This document shows, piece after piece, positions 55,606 through 62,723 of a stretch of 64,000 bases of DNA. Numbering within the stretch: position 1 is the first letter of the stretch; the number at the start of each line of letters is the position of its first letter. This DNA comes from Segetibacter aerophilus (GTDB lineage Bacteria; Bacteroidota; Bacteroidia; Chitinophagales; Chitinophagaceae): positions 248,001-312,000 of the forward strand of contig NZ_BJYT01000007.1 of NCBI RefSeq assembly GCF_007991655.1, read 5' to 3'. The notes under the pieces were generated by a model. That model was not told the DNA's origin. It did not search any database and worked only from the letters and a program-made list of their open reading frames with translations. The translations under genes were made by a program, and so were the position numbers.

Positions 55606-57204
55606 TTAATCAACCTCACTTTTCAAATGATTTTCAGCAGGTGATACTAACTGAATTTTTCGTTGCTGTGCGGTCAACAACAATCCTACTAAAAAGATAG
55701 TAAGGGTACCAACAATGATGACCATATTCTTATGCAAAGGGTTTCTAAGAAATTCGTATTGTGGAGGTAAGTAGCTCGAAAAGGTCATCCATAAAATAAC
55801 TACAATACCAATGAGGGTTGCAGTAAATGCTTCGTGACTTTTTGTGCGCCTGCTGATAATTCCTAGTAAAAACAATCCAAGCATTCCCCCTGCAAAAATC
55901 CCTGAAAGTTCCCACCAGATATCCAGTAAACTTTTCACTCCAATCATTGCTATTCCTGTCGTTAATCCTAACAGCCCAAAAACGATGGTGGCAGCATGTA
56001 GCGTATAGAGTTTGCTTTTCTCAGACAAGTTGGGCTTGAAATATCGTTTGTAAATATCCATTGTAAACACCGTTGCTGATGCATTCATACCCGAACTGAT
56101 CGTGCTCATTGCTGCTGATAGAATAGCCGATACTATTAACCCTACCAGGCCCGTTGGTATTTTAGTAACCATAAAATGCGGCATCACCTTGTCACCATAA
56201 TCCGCCGGTTTAAGGGCTGCAGCCAATTTTGTTATTTCTGATGCTGACGCACCGTTTCCCAGTCTTTCACCAGCGACCTGTTGTTTCACAGTTTCAATCA
56301 ATTCAGGATGTATTTGGTAATAAGCAAAAAGGCTGGAGCCGATGATAAAAAACAACAACGACGCAGGAACATACAAAGCCACACATAACCATACTGACCT
56401 CGCAGCTTGCTTCGATGACTTAGCCGTGTGATAGCGTTGAATGTAATTTTGATCCATACCGAAATTATTGAGGTTTATAAAGAAGCCGTAGAACAGCACG
56501 ACCCAAAAAGTCGATTCTGTCAAGTCAGGCGACAGGCTACCTAAGCTAAATTTTTGATTGCTCATTCCGATGTCAATTATTCCCTTTATCCCTAATGGCA
56601 TTTCTGCAATTATCAGATATAAAATCAGTAACGCACCCAGTGTTTTGATAATACCCTGCACAACTTCTGTCCATATAACGGCTTCCATGCCGCCTAACAC
56701 AGTATATAAAATAATGCAAACGCCCATAACGATCATAATAGTCGACATGGGGAAACCAATTAAAGCCTGCAAGCTTAAAGCAATTCCAAAAAAGATGGAG
56801 CCCATGCGGGCAAGCTGGGTAAGAAGAAAACAAATAACAGTATAAGTTCGAGCCCACGGACCAAAACGATTTTCGAGATGAGTATAGGCAGAAATCTCTC
56901 CAGTGCGGCGATAAAACGGGACAAAATATTTTGATGCAATCCATGCAGCAAAAGGCATCGATATACTAAAAACAAAAGCGTTCCAATTGCTGCCAAAAGC
57001 TTTCCCCGGAACGCCTAAAAAGGTATTGCTACTTAAGAAGGTAGCATAGATAGATAAGCCTATGGCCCAACCCGGAATGGTGCCGGAAGCCATAGTAAAT
57101 TGTTCTGAGTTTTTATTTTTCCTGGAGAAATAAAAGCCGACAAGAACCATTGACAACAGGTAAACAAAGATTATAGCAAGATCAAAAACGGGAAGGTTTT
57201 TCAT
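55606..57204 (-). CDS. sodium:solute symporter
   Basis: A 532-residue SSS-family transporter with about 13 predicted helices, driven by Na+. Conserved features are SIYATFLSSNTFLGVPG (about residue 50), the GGMEAVIWTEVVQG loop (about 170), and the sodium-site region AILSAAMSTISSGMNASA (about 365). The start at 57204 (MKNLPVFDLA) is used because the longer frame begins with TTG. Position upstream of an aldolase-like gene suggests that both handle one substrate, such as a sialic acid or another sugar acid. Confidence 0.92.
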   Translation of the reverse strand: MKNLPVFDLAIIFVYLLSMVLVGFYFSRKNKNSEQFTMASGTIPGWAIGLSIYATFLSSNTFLGVPGKAFGSNWNAFVFSISMPFAAWIASKYFVPFYRRTGEISAYTHLENRFGPWARTYTVICFLLTQLARMGSIFFGIALSLQALIGFPMSTIMIVMGVCIILYTVLGGMEAVIWTEVVQGIIKTLGALLILYLIIAEMPLGIKGIIDIGMSNQKFSLGSLSPDLTESTFWVVLFYGFFINLNNFGMDQNYIQRYHTAKSSKQAARSVWLCVALYVPASLLFFIIGSSLFAYYQIHPELIETVKQQVAGERLGNGASASEITKLAAALKPADYGDKVMPHFMVTKIPTGLVGLIVSAILSAAMSTISSGMNASATVFTMDIYKRYFKPNLSEKSKLYTLHAATIVFGLLGLTTGIAMIGVKSLLDIWWELSGIFAGGMLGLFLLGIISRRTKSHEAFTATLIGIVVILWMTFSSYLPPQYEFLRNPLHKNMVIIVGTLTIFLVGLLLTAQQRKIQLVSPAENHLKSEVD

Positions 57205-57348
57205 TGATGAAAGATTCAATTTTGGCTTGTACTTGTACTGCTTATGATGTGGTTGATATCGTTTCTGGTGGTTGCTTAAAAGTTACCATTCCAAATTAAA
57301 ATCAACAAATACTTCCTCGTAATCTTACTCTCAAAAGAATTAATTCCA

Positions 57349-57759
57349 TCATTTTTTCTGCCCGACCGAGAACCAATTGCCAGAGTCATCCATAAACAAG
57401 GCTTCATATCCATAAAATTCTTTTGTTGGCGGTTTTTTAAAAACGACCCCTTTTGATTTCAACTCTTCATAAGTGGCGTTTAGATCATCGCATTCAAATA
57501 CGCCAAAACCAAATGTTCCCTTCTTTACCAGCTCCCTCATTTGTTCGGCTGCACCATCTTTAAACATCATTCCGTCTTCAATTGCCATTAGTGTGATTTC
57601 TAAATCTGGTTGCTCCGGGGGACAAACTGTTAGCCATCGCATACCTGGTCCCATTGCTGCATCAGTATGAATTTTAAACCCAAGTTTATTTACATAAAAG
57701 TCATAAGCGCTGTCCTGGTTAAGAACAAAAACGCTAACATGGTTCAATTTCGTAATCAT
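57349..57759 (-). CDS. VOC-superfamily protein
   Basis: A 136-residue single-domain vicinal oxygen chelate protein: NHVSVFVLNQDSAYDFYVNKLGF start, WLTVCPPEQPDLEITL strand, FGVFECDDLNATYEELKSKGV, and the ending FMDDSGNWFSVGQ. One His in the first strand and Glu-like residues could bind metal, resembling glyoxalase or resistance-type proteins. Its function is unresolved. A second VOC gene lies just upstream on the same strand, 68 bases away, with low similarity. Confidence 0.9.
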   Translation of the reverse strand: MITKLNHVSVFVLNQDSAYDFYVNKLGFKIHTDAAMGPGMRWLTVCPPEQPDLEITLMAIEDGMMFKDGAAEQMRELVKKGTFGFGVFECDDLNATYEELKSKGVVFKKPPTKEFYGYEALFMDDSGNWFSVGQKK

Positions 57760-57827
57760 GGTATATATCTTTTTTGTTTTCCAAAACTCTTACAAATGTT
57801 TTCACTTCAAAGACTCGTTTATATGTG

Positions 57828-58238
57828 TTAATCTTCAAACCTTGCGGTTACTTCAAGTCTGTTGTTGTCGGGATCAAGCGTTTCAAATTCGTAGTAGCCA
57901 TCTCCTGTCTTTCGCGGGCCACTTAAGATGCTAAATCCGCCAGCTTTCAGTTGCCTGGCTTTTTCTTCGACTTCCTGCATCGTGTCCACGCCGAAAGCTA
58001 AATGAATAAGACCTTGGTACTGGGCTGTAATAGTATCATTCTGGTTGCGTGGAATACCTGGTTTTGTCATCAGTTCAAGTCTTGCTCCTGACTTAAAAGT
58101 TAGGAAGTAGCTTTCGAAATGTTTTGACTCGTTTGTGTATTTTTTATTTGCAGTTCCGTCGAAATACTTAGCGTAGTAGTCTTTTAATTGCTCCAGGTTA
58201 TTCGTCCAGATTGCTACGTGTTCTAATGTCATTGTCAT
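57828..58238 (-). CDS. VOC-superfamily (glyoxalase I-like) protein
   Basis: A 136-residue protein: LEHVAIWTNNLEQLKDYYAKYFDG (metal-ligand His at about residue 7), ESYFLTFKSGARLELMTKPG (Glu ligand about 56), IHLAFGV (His about 74), and a C-terminal YYEFETLDPDNNRLEVT (Glu about 131). The four metal ligands H/E/H/E expected of the glyoxalase fold all appear to be present. Lactoylglutathione lyase is possible, but methylglyoxal-independent members exist as well. Start ambiguous between ATG at 58238 and 58232. Confidence 0.88.
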   Translation of the reverse strand: MTMTLEHVAIWTNNLEQLKDYYAKYFDGTANKKYTNESKHFESYFLTFKSGARLELMTKPGIPRNQNDTITAQYQGLIHLAFGVDTMQEVEEKARQLKAGGFSILSGPRKTGDGYYEFETLDPDNNRLEVTARFED

Positions 58239-58281
58239 TGCTGTTTACGGGAAAATATTAGTTTAAGCGGGTTTAAAGAAA

Positions 58282-58746
58282 CTATTTAACCCTTGCATAC
58301 TTTTCTATATTCACCCTATCTACTCCAGCACTTTCTACCTTCTCTACACCCCTTTGAATAAGTGTATCATTTTGTATTGATACTGTTAGTTTGAAGTCGT
58401 TGCCCTCCCATTCCCTGGCGTTGCAATATTCTAAATGTTCTGTGTACGATGAGTCTTGTAAAGAGTACGTACCACCGCCTGCACCAAAGACAGCGGAAGC
58501 AGAGTCTTTACCCTTACTTAAGTCATGCTGTAAAAAAGAAAAATGAGTATCGTTGATGATTTTAATAAAGGAGATTTTTTTAGTGTAGTCAGTCACGAGA
58601 GTATCTCCCTTTTCGATGATCATTGCTGTTACAAGTTGCCACGTTCCTACAAGCGGAACTGATGGTTTTTTAACGCTGTTTTCTGAGCTTTCGCCGCACG
58701 ACATTAGCACTGTTACGATTAATACAAATCCGATTGTTGTTTTCAT
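58282..58746 (-). CDS. lipocalin-like lipoprotein
   Basis: A 154-residue lipoprotein with signal MKTTIGFVLIVTVLMSC (lipidated Cys17). The mature part begins with LVGTWQLVTA, a typical lipocalin-like start, followed by KISFIKIINDTHFSFL, a glycine-rich GAGGGTYSL turn and an ending LIQRGVEKVESAGVDRVNIEKYARVK. It is probably a small beta barrel in the periplasm. The gene follows its own 5' region and is followed by the two VOC genes on the same strand (44-base gap). Confidence 0.75.
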   Translation of the reverse strand: MKTTIGFVLIVTVLMSCGESSENSVKKPSVPLVGTWQLVTAMIIEKGDTLVTDYTKKISFIKIINDTHFSFLQHDLSKGKDSASAVFGAGGGTYSLQDSSYTEHLEYCNAREWEGNDFKLTVSIQNDTLIQRGVEKVESAGVDRVNIEKYARVK

Positions 58747-58982
58747 AATGATTATTTGTTTAAGCGCTTTTTTGCACTTAAAAGGTTAATAGCTTCAAAG
58801 GGTTTTTAGCGAAGCGCTACCTTATCTGTCACTAATATAAAAGTTTGTGTTGATAATCAACCGCTTTCCTTTGTTGTTTTGATCGGAGACAAAAAAGTCT
58901 CATTTAGATATTTTGTAAAACGATTGCTTTCCAATTATAAAAGCGGGTTCTTTTTAAGGCAGAATAAAGTTTTACTGTAAAA

Positions 58983-58999
58983 GGAAGTGACACAAGGAT
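58983..58999 (-). repeat. dispersed intergenic repeat, GTG-T-CAC subtype
   Basis: The minus strand reads ATCCTTGTGTCACTTCC; ATCCTTGTGTCACT is shared exactly with the copy at 39015-39028 and its flank. Confidence 0.55.
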
Positions 59000-59026
59000 G
59001 GTGAAGAATGTTATACTGCATGCAAC

Positions 59027-59054
59027 AAAAAAAGGTGGCCAAAAAAGCCACCTT
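59027..59054 (-). terminator. intrinsic terminator after the gene at 59078
   Basis: Eight-base-pair stem AAGGTGGC / GCCACCTT with a T-run on the minus strand. Confidence 0.85.
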
Positions 59055-59077
59055 GTAGTAAAATTTTTTTTTGCTTG

Positions 59078-59731
59078 TTATGATTTCTCGTAAGGAAAAT
59101 TTCTTGCAACTTTTCTCATCATTCTTTCCATTACCTGGTTCGCTGAACTGGTTACGTCTTCATTCATTTCTTTGTAAAAACGCCACAAAAGTTCGCCATC
59201 AGAACCGTTGTAAATCTGCATGGTAAGAGAGCCGCTTGCTGTCTTACCAAAGGCAGAACCGAGCAAAACAGTTTTAACGATTGCGCCACCTTCACTGCTG
59301 GTTCTTTCGTAGGTGAAGGCGCACTTCACTACGGCATCTACTCCCAGGGCTTTACATATAGAGTCCTGTGTTACCTCGTTGAGTTTGTCGTAAAGGCCTT
59401 TTTGTTTTAAGAGCGCATTCGTTCTTTCTACATCCTGGAAGCTTACCGTATAGTCGTCTGCCTTTCTTAAAAGGTAAGTGTACATGCCTTGTTGCATTGC
59501 AGCCGCCAGGTTATTTTGGTCTTGCTCGTTGGCTTCTTTATCGAAATTCTTTGGAAGCTTTTTATAAGAAATAGTAGCGTTAAAAGGTAGTATCGCTACT
59601 TTCTTATGTTTAAAGATTTCTGACTGCAATTTTGGTGAAGTAAAAACTTGCTTGCTGCCTTCAAACTGTGCTAATGATACATTTGTGATAGCTATTGCCG
59701 CTATAAATGTTACGATGTTTTTGAGTTTCAT
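59078..59731 (-). CDS. exported protein with TolB-N/GNA1162-like region
   Basis: A 217-residue protein with a signal peptide (cleavage after NVSLAQ, about 22). The KVAILPFNATISY strand (about residue 44), the following helical region QGMYTYLLRKADDYTVSFQDVERTNALL, and the ALGVDAVVKCAFTYE strand recall the small alpha/beta domain of lipoprotein families such as GNA1162 and TolB N-terminal-like proteins. No lipobox is visible. Periplasmic; role unknown. Terminators on both sides make it monocistronic. Confidence 0.75.
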   Translation of the reverse strand: MKLKNIVTFIAAIAITNVSLAQFEGSKQVFTSPKLQSEIFKHKKVAILPFNATISYKKLPKNFDKEANEQDQNNLAAAMQQGMYTYLLRKADDYTVSFQDVERTNALLKQKGLYDKLNEVTQDSICKALGVDAVVKCAFTYERTSSEGGAIVKTVLLGSAFGKTASGSLTMQIYNGSDGELLWRFYKEMNEDVTSSANQVMERMMRKVARNFPYEKS

Positions 59732-59813
59732 TGTAGATATTTTTTACAAAAAAAGCCATCTAAAACAAGTTCATGAAACCGTTCATCCTAAACCACATGT
59801 TTATGTGAAGGGC

Positions 59814-59841
59814 AAAAAAAATGACGGAACAAGTCCGTCAT
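59814..59841 (-). terminator. intrinsic terminator after the outer-membrane barrel gene at 59866
   Basis: Eight-base-pair stem ATGACGGA / TCCGTCAT, with a minus-strand T-run just past it. Confidence 0.85.
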
Positions 59842-59865
59842 TTACAATTTCGAAAAGTTCGTTTC

Positions 59866-60603
59866 TTATAATTTTAGACCGAGTGTAAAACTCCAAACAC
59901 GGTTTTTACCTCTATCATTCGCGGTGTTATCAGTTCCTGAATTAATCTTAACAAGACCATAGCCGTAGTTTGCGCCAAGTGTAAATCTGGTAAATTCAAG
60001 ACCTGCTACAGCATTCAAACCATAATCAAATCTTTTTATTTTGCCATAGCCATAATTTTCTTCCTGCGCAGTTGTAGGGTTGTCATTGCTGTACACAATA
60101 TCGCTGCTGCTATACCTGTGTACGCCAAGCGTATAACTGTCTACTTTGTTTTTGCCGGTAATACCCATTGCTGCATAAGGGCCAGCACCTAAATAGAAAC
60201 TGGATGTTTGAGTCAAAGGAATTTTACCAACAAAGTTCACAGGGATTTCAAGATACATCGGGTTTGAAGTGGCTTTATAATAAAAGCCTGTATTGCTTTC
60301 TTTTCCGTACTGGGTTTTCGATCCTTTTCCGGTGTACAATAGGCCAGGTTGTATAGAGAAATACTCACCTAAAGGAAGGTCATAACCGATACCTACAACA
60401 AAGGTTTTTAAAGCATTTGCCTGGTCAACGCGTCCGTTTGAGCTTACCGAAATGTTTGCCAGGTTGAGGCCACCTTTAATTATAAAATTGCCCTCTTTTC
60501 CAGGAGCAGAAGTAGTAGAAGTTGAATGCCTCACTTGTGCCATTACCCCAAGAGACATCATTGAAATTACTGCTGCACCAAATAGTTTTTTCTTCATAAT
60601 CAT
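59866..60603 (-). CDS. outer-membrane beta-barrel protein
   Basis: A 245-residue protein with a signal peptide ending GVMAQ (about residue 23). The mature part alternates hydrophobic strands with glycine turns: FIIKGGLNLANISVS, FFVVGIGYDLPLG-like stretches and NPMYLEIPVNFVGKIP, then YLGAGPYAAMGI, and ends in WSFTLGLKL, a terminal strand with the usual hydrophobic last residue. This is the PorT-like eight-stranded barrel fold (outer membrane protein beta-barrel domain, OMP_b-brl_2). Role unknown. Start either ATG 60603 or 60597. Confidence 0.82.
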   Translation of the reverse strand: MIMKKKLFGAAVISMMSLGVMAQVRHSTSTTSAPGKEGNFIIKGGLNLANISVSSNGRVDQANALKTFVVGIGYDLPLGEYFSIQPGLLYTGKGSKTQYGKESNTGFYYKATSNPMYLEIPVNFVGKIPLTQTSSFYLGAGPYAAMGITGKNKVDSYTLGVHRYSSSDIVYSNDNPTTAQEENYGYGKIKRFDYGLNAVAGLEFTRFTLGANYGYGLVKINSGTDNTANDRGKNRVWSFTLGLKL

Positions 60604-60876
60604 TTGTTTTGATGTTTTCAGTCATATTACGAATTCTATGCCATTTGAAACCGGTTTCATATATTCTCGAATAGAAGCATGATTATTAGTGATTTTAGAA
60701 ACAATTATCAGCAATTCTGTGAATAAGTTTAATTAAAGACTTTTCGCTATTAACACCTTAACACTTCTCTGTCAGATGCTTTTATGCTTCGAAAAAAAAA
60801 GTGCAAGAAAGTCAAACTATTGAGGAAGGAGTTTCAGAATGTCTTTCAATCAAATACTGAAAATTAGAAAGTCTTC

Positions 60877-60884
60877 TATCTTTG
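60877..60884 (+). promoter_or_regulatory. -7 promoter element abutting the GbsR-type gene
   Basis: TATCTTTG, exact match to TAnnTTTG, four bases before the ATG at 60889. Confidence 0.6.
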
Positions 60885-60888
60885 TCGG

Positions 60889-61395
60889 ATGGATTTGACT
60901 GAAGCAAAAGCACAATTTATACAGAGCTGGGGGATACTTGGAAGTCAGTGGGGTATTAACAGGACGATGGCGCAAATTCATGCCTTACTAATTGTTGCAG
61001 CCCAGCCGTTGACAACGGAAGATATCATGGCACAACTAAGTATAAGTCGGGGTAATGCAAACATGAACGTAAGAGAGCTGATTGATTGGGGCCTGTTAGA
61101 AAAAGTGATCGTTCCGGGAGAAAGGAAGGAATTTTTTAGCGCAGAAAAAGACATTTGGAAAGTGGCTACTTTGATTATGTACCAACGTAAGAAACGTGAG
61201 CTTGACCCGATGGTAAAAGTGCTAAACCAATTGAGCGAAGTAGAAGCCGATAAGCAGGATGCAGACGTGAAAGCTTTTACCGAAACAATTGGCAACATAA
61301 AGAGATTTGCCGGCCAGGCAGAGAAGACCTTAGATACAATTATTAAATCTGAAGAAAATTGGTTTTGGAGCAGTTTTATTAAACTCTTTAAATAG
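60889..61395 (+). CDS. GbsR/MarR-type transcriptional regulator
   Basis: A 168-residue winged-helix regulator of the GbsR branch of the MarR superfamily. The N-terminal helix (EAKAQFIQSWGILGSQWGIN) precedes the helix-turn-helix with DIMAQLSISRGNANMNVRELIDWGL (about 45-70), where the recognition helix SRGNANMNVREL is typical, and a wing (VIVPGERKEFF). The C-terminal helices probably dimerise. The -7 box ends four bases before the ATG, so translation may start at the 5' end of the mRNA. In other Bacillota members it senses choline or osmotic state; here the target is unknown. Confidence 0.9.
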   Translation: MDLTEAKAQFIQSWGILGSQWGINRTMAQIHALLIVAAQPLTTEDIMAQLSISRGNANMNVRELIDWGLLEKVIVPGERKEFFSAEKDIWKVATLIMYQRKKRELDPMVKVLNQLSEVEADKQDADVKAFTETIGNIKRFAGQAEKTLDTIIKSEENWFWSSFIKLFK

Positions 61396-61497
61396 TATTA
61401 CAATCGTTAAAACCTAGCTCCTACAACCCTCATAATTAAATTGCTACTGGTTCAATTCTTGTAATTTTATATCATCATATAATTAAACTTTCCTGAC

Positions 61498-61863
61498 ATG
61501 GTTGCTAAAAAAACTTTGGTATTAGGAGCATCAACTAATCCATCGAGGTATAGTTATCTTGCTATGAATAAATTATCAACGTACAAACATCCGGTGGTGG
61601 CTGTTGGGCTAAGAGAGGGCAAAGTTGGGAATGTAGACATCCTAACCGGTCAACCAAAGTTTGAAGATATAGATACTGTCACCTTATATCTTAATCCAAC
61701 CAATCAACGGCCTTACTATGACTATATTTTATCGTTGAAACCTACACGCATCATATTTAACCCGGGAACAGAAAATGATGAACTGGAAGAAATGGCGCGC
61801 AAAAATGGTATCCAACCAATGGAAGCATGTACGCTCGTAATGCTAGGTTCAGGACAGTATTGA
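61498..61863 (+). CDS. CoA-binding Rossmann-fold protein
   Basis: A 121-residue protein of the CoA_binding family. The nucleotide loop LVLGASTNPSRYSYLAMNKL (about residue 7) is a Rossmann-like beta-alpha unit; NQRPYYDYILSLKPTRIIFNPGTEN (about 70-95) and EACTLVMLGSGQY (end) are typical of the family. It likely binds CoA or NADP without catalysis. The gene is alone between a GbsR-type gene and the convergent metallo-hydrolase operon. Confidence 0.9.
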   Translation: MVAKKTLVLGASTNPSRYSYLAMNKLSTYKHPVVAVGLREGKVGNVDILTGQPKFEDIDTVTLYLNPTNQRPYYDYILSLKPTRIIFNPGTENDELEEMARKNGIQPMEACTLVMLGSGQY

Positions 61864-61880
61864 GAAAAAACAATAACAGG

Positions 61881-62723
61881 TTATAAATCGTTTAAAGTAA
61901 AGGTCTCCTTTACTTTAATTCCCTTGTCAGTCATGTGTAAAGTACAGCATTCGATATTAGCATCATGCTCGAAAAATAAGACATAATCGTTCTCCAAAAC
62001 TTCCTGTAAAAACAGCTTCTTTTCACTCAAAGTCTTCAGAGGAAACATATCGTAACTCATAACATAAGGCAAAGGCAAGTGGGCGGCAGAAGGCAAAAGG
62101 TCAGCCATATAAACGATTGTTCTGCCTTTGTATTTTATTGTTGGAAGCATCATCGCGTCAGTGTGTCCGTACGCAAACTTCAAAGTAATCTCTTCATTGA
62201 AAATGGATACATTTTCTTCTACAGGGGCAAACTGTAATCTGCCACTTTCCTGCATAGGCAAGATATTGTCTCTTAGGAACGAAGCTTTTTCGCGGTCATT
62301 TGGTTTTGTTGCCCAAGACCAGTGTTGCTCATTACTCCAAAGTGTAGCATTTTTAAAAGCCGGAAGAAGCTGCTCTCCATCCCGCACAATAGTTCCTCCG
62401 CAGTGGTCGAAGTGGAGGTGAGTATGAAATACATCGGTTATGTCATCTTTGGTGAAACCATGTTTTGCTAAAGAACTTTCTAATGTATCATTCCCATGTA
62501 GATAATAGTGGCCGAAGAACTTTGCATCCTGTTTATTACCCATCCCGGTATCAATCAAAATTCTTTTATCGCCTGTCTCGATCAATAGACATCTTAAAGC
62601 CCATGTACACATATTGTTTTCGTCGGCAGGATTAAGTTTGTTCCAAATACTTTTTGGCACAACTCCAAACATTGCTCCGCCATCCAACTTAAAAAGACCT
62701 GCATTGATTGAATACAATTTCAT
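61881..62723 (-). CDS. MBL-fold metallo-hydrolase
   Basis: A 280-residue metallo-beta-lactamase-fold protein. The metal-binding motif HTHLHFDHCGG (about residue 99) is complete, with further ligands probably in FAYGHTDAM (about 183) and MADLL (about 204). The start at 62723 is preferred over the frame extending to 62780, since it overlaps the upstream MFS stop by one base (TAATG), implying translational coupling. Candidates are lactonase-like or other hydrolase activity. No signal peptide. Confidence 0.9.
   Translation of the reverse strand: MKLYSINAGLFKLDGGAMFGVVPKSIWNKLNPADENNMCTWALRCLLIETGDKRILIDTGMGNKQDAKFFGHYYLHGNDTLESSLAKHGFTKDDITDVFHTHLHFDHCGGTIVRDGEQLLPAFKNATLWSNEQHWSWATKPNDREKASFLRDNILPMQESGRLQFAPVEENVSIFNEEITLKFAYGHTDAMMLPTIKYKGRTIVYMADLLPSAAHLPLPYVMSYDMFPLKTLSEKKLFLQEVLENDYVLFFEHDANIECCTLHMTDKGIKVKETFTLNDL

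Larger units (their letters stand above)
58747..59077. other. 331-base intergenic region
   Basis: It contains an inverted GTG-T-CAC repeat copy (58983-58999) and the terminator of the gene that ends at 59078. I see no gene. Confidence 0.55.
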
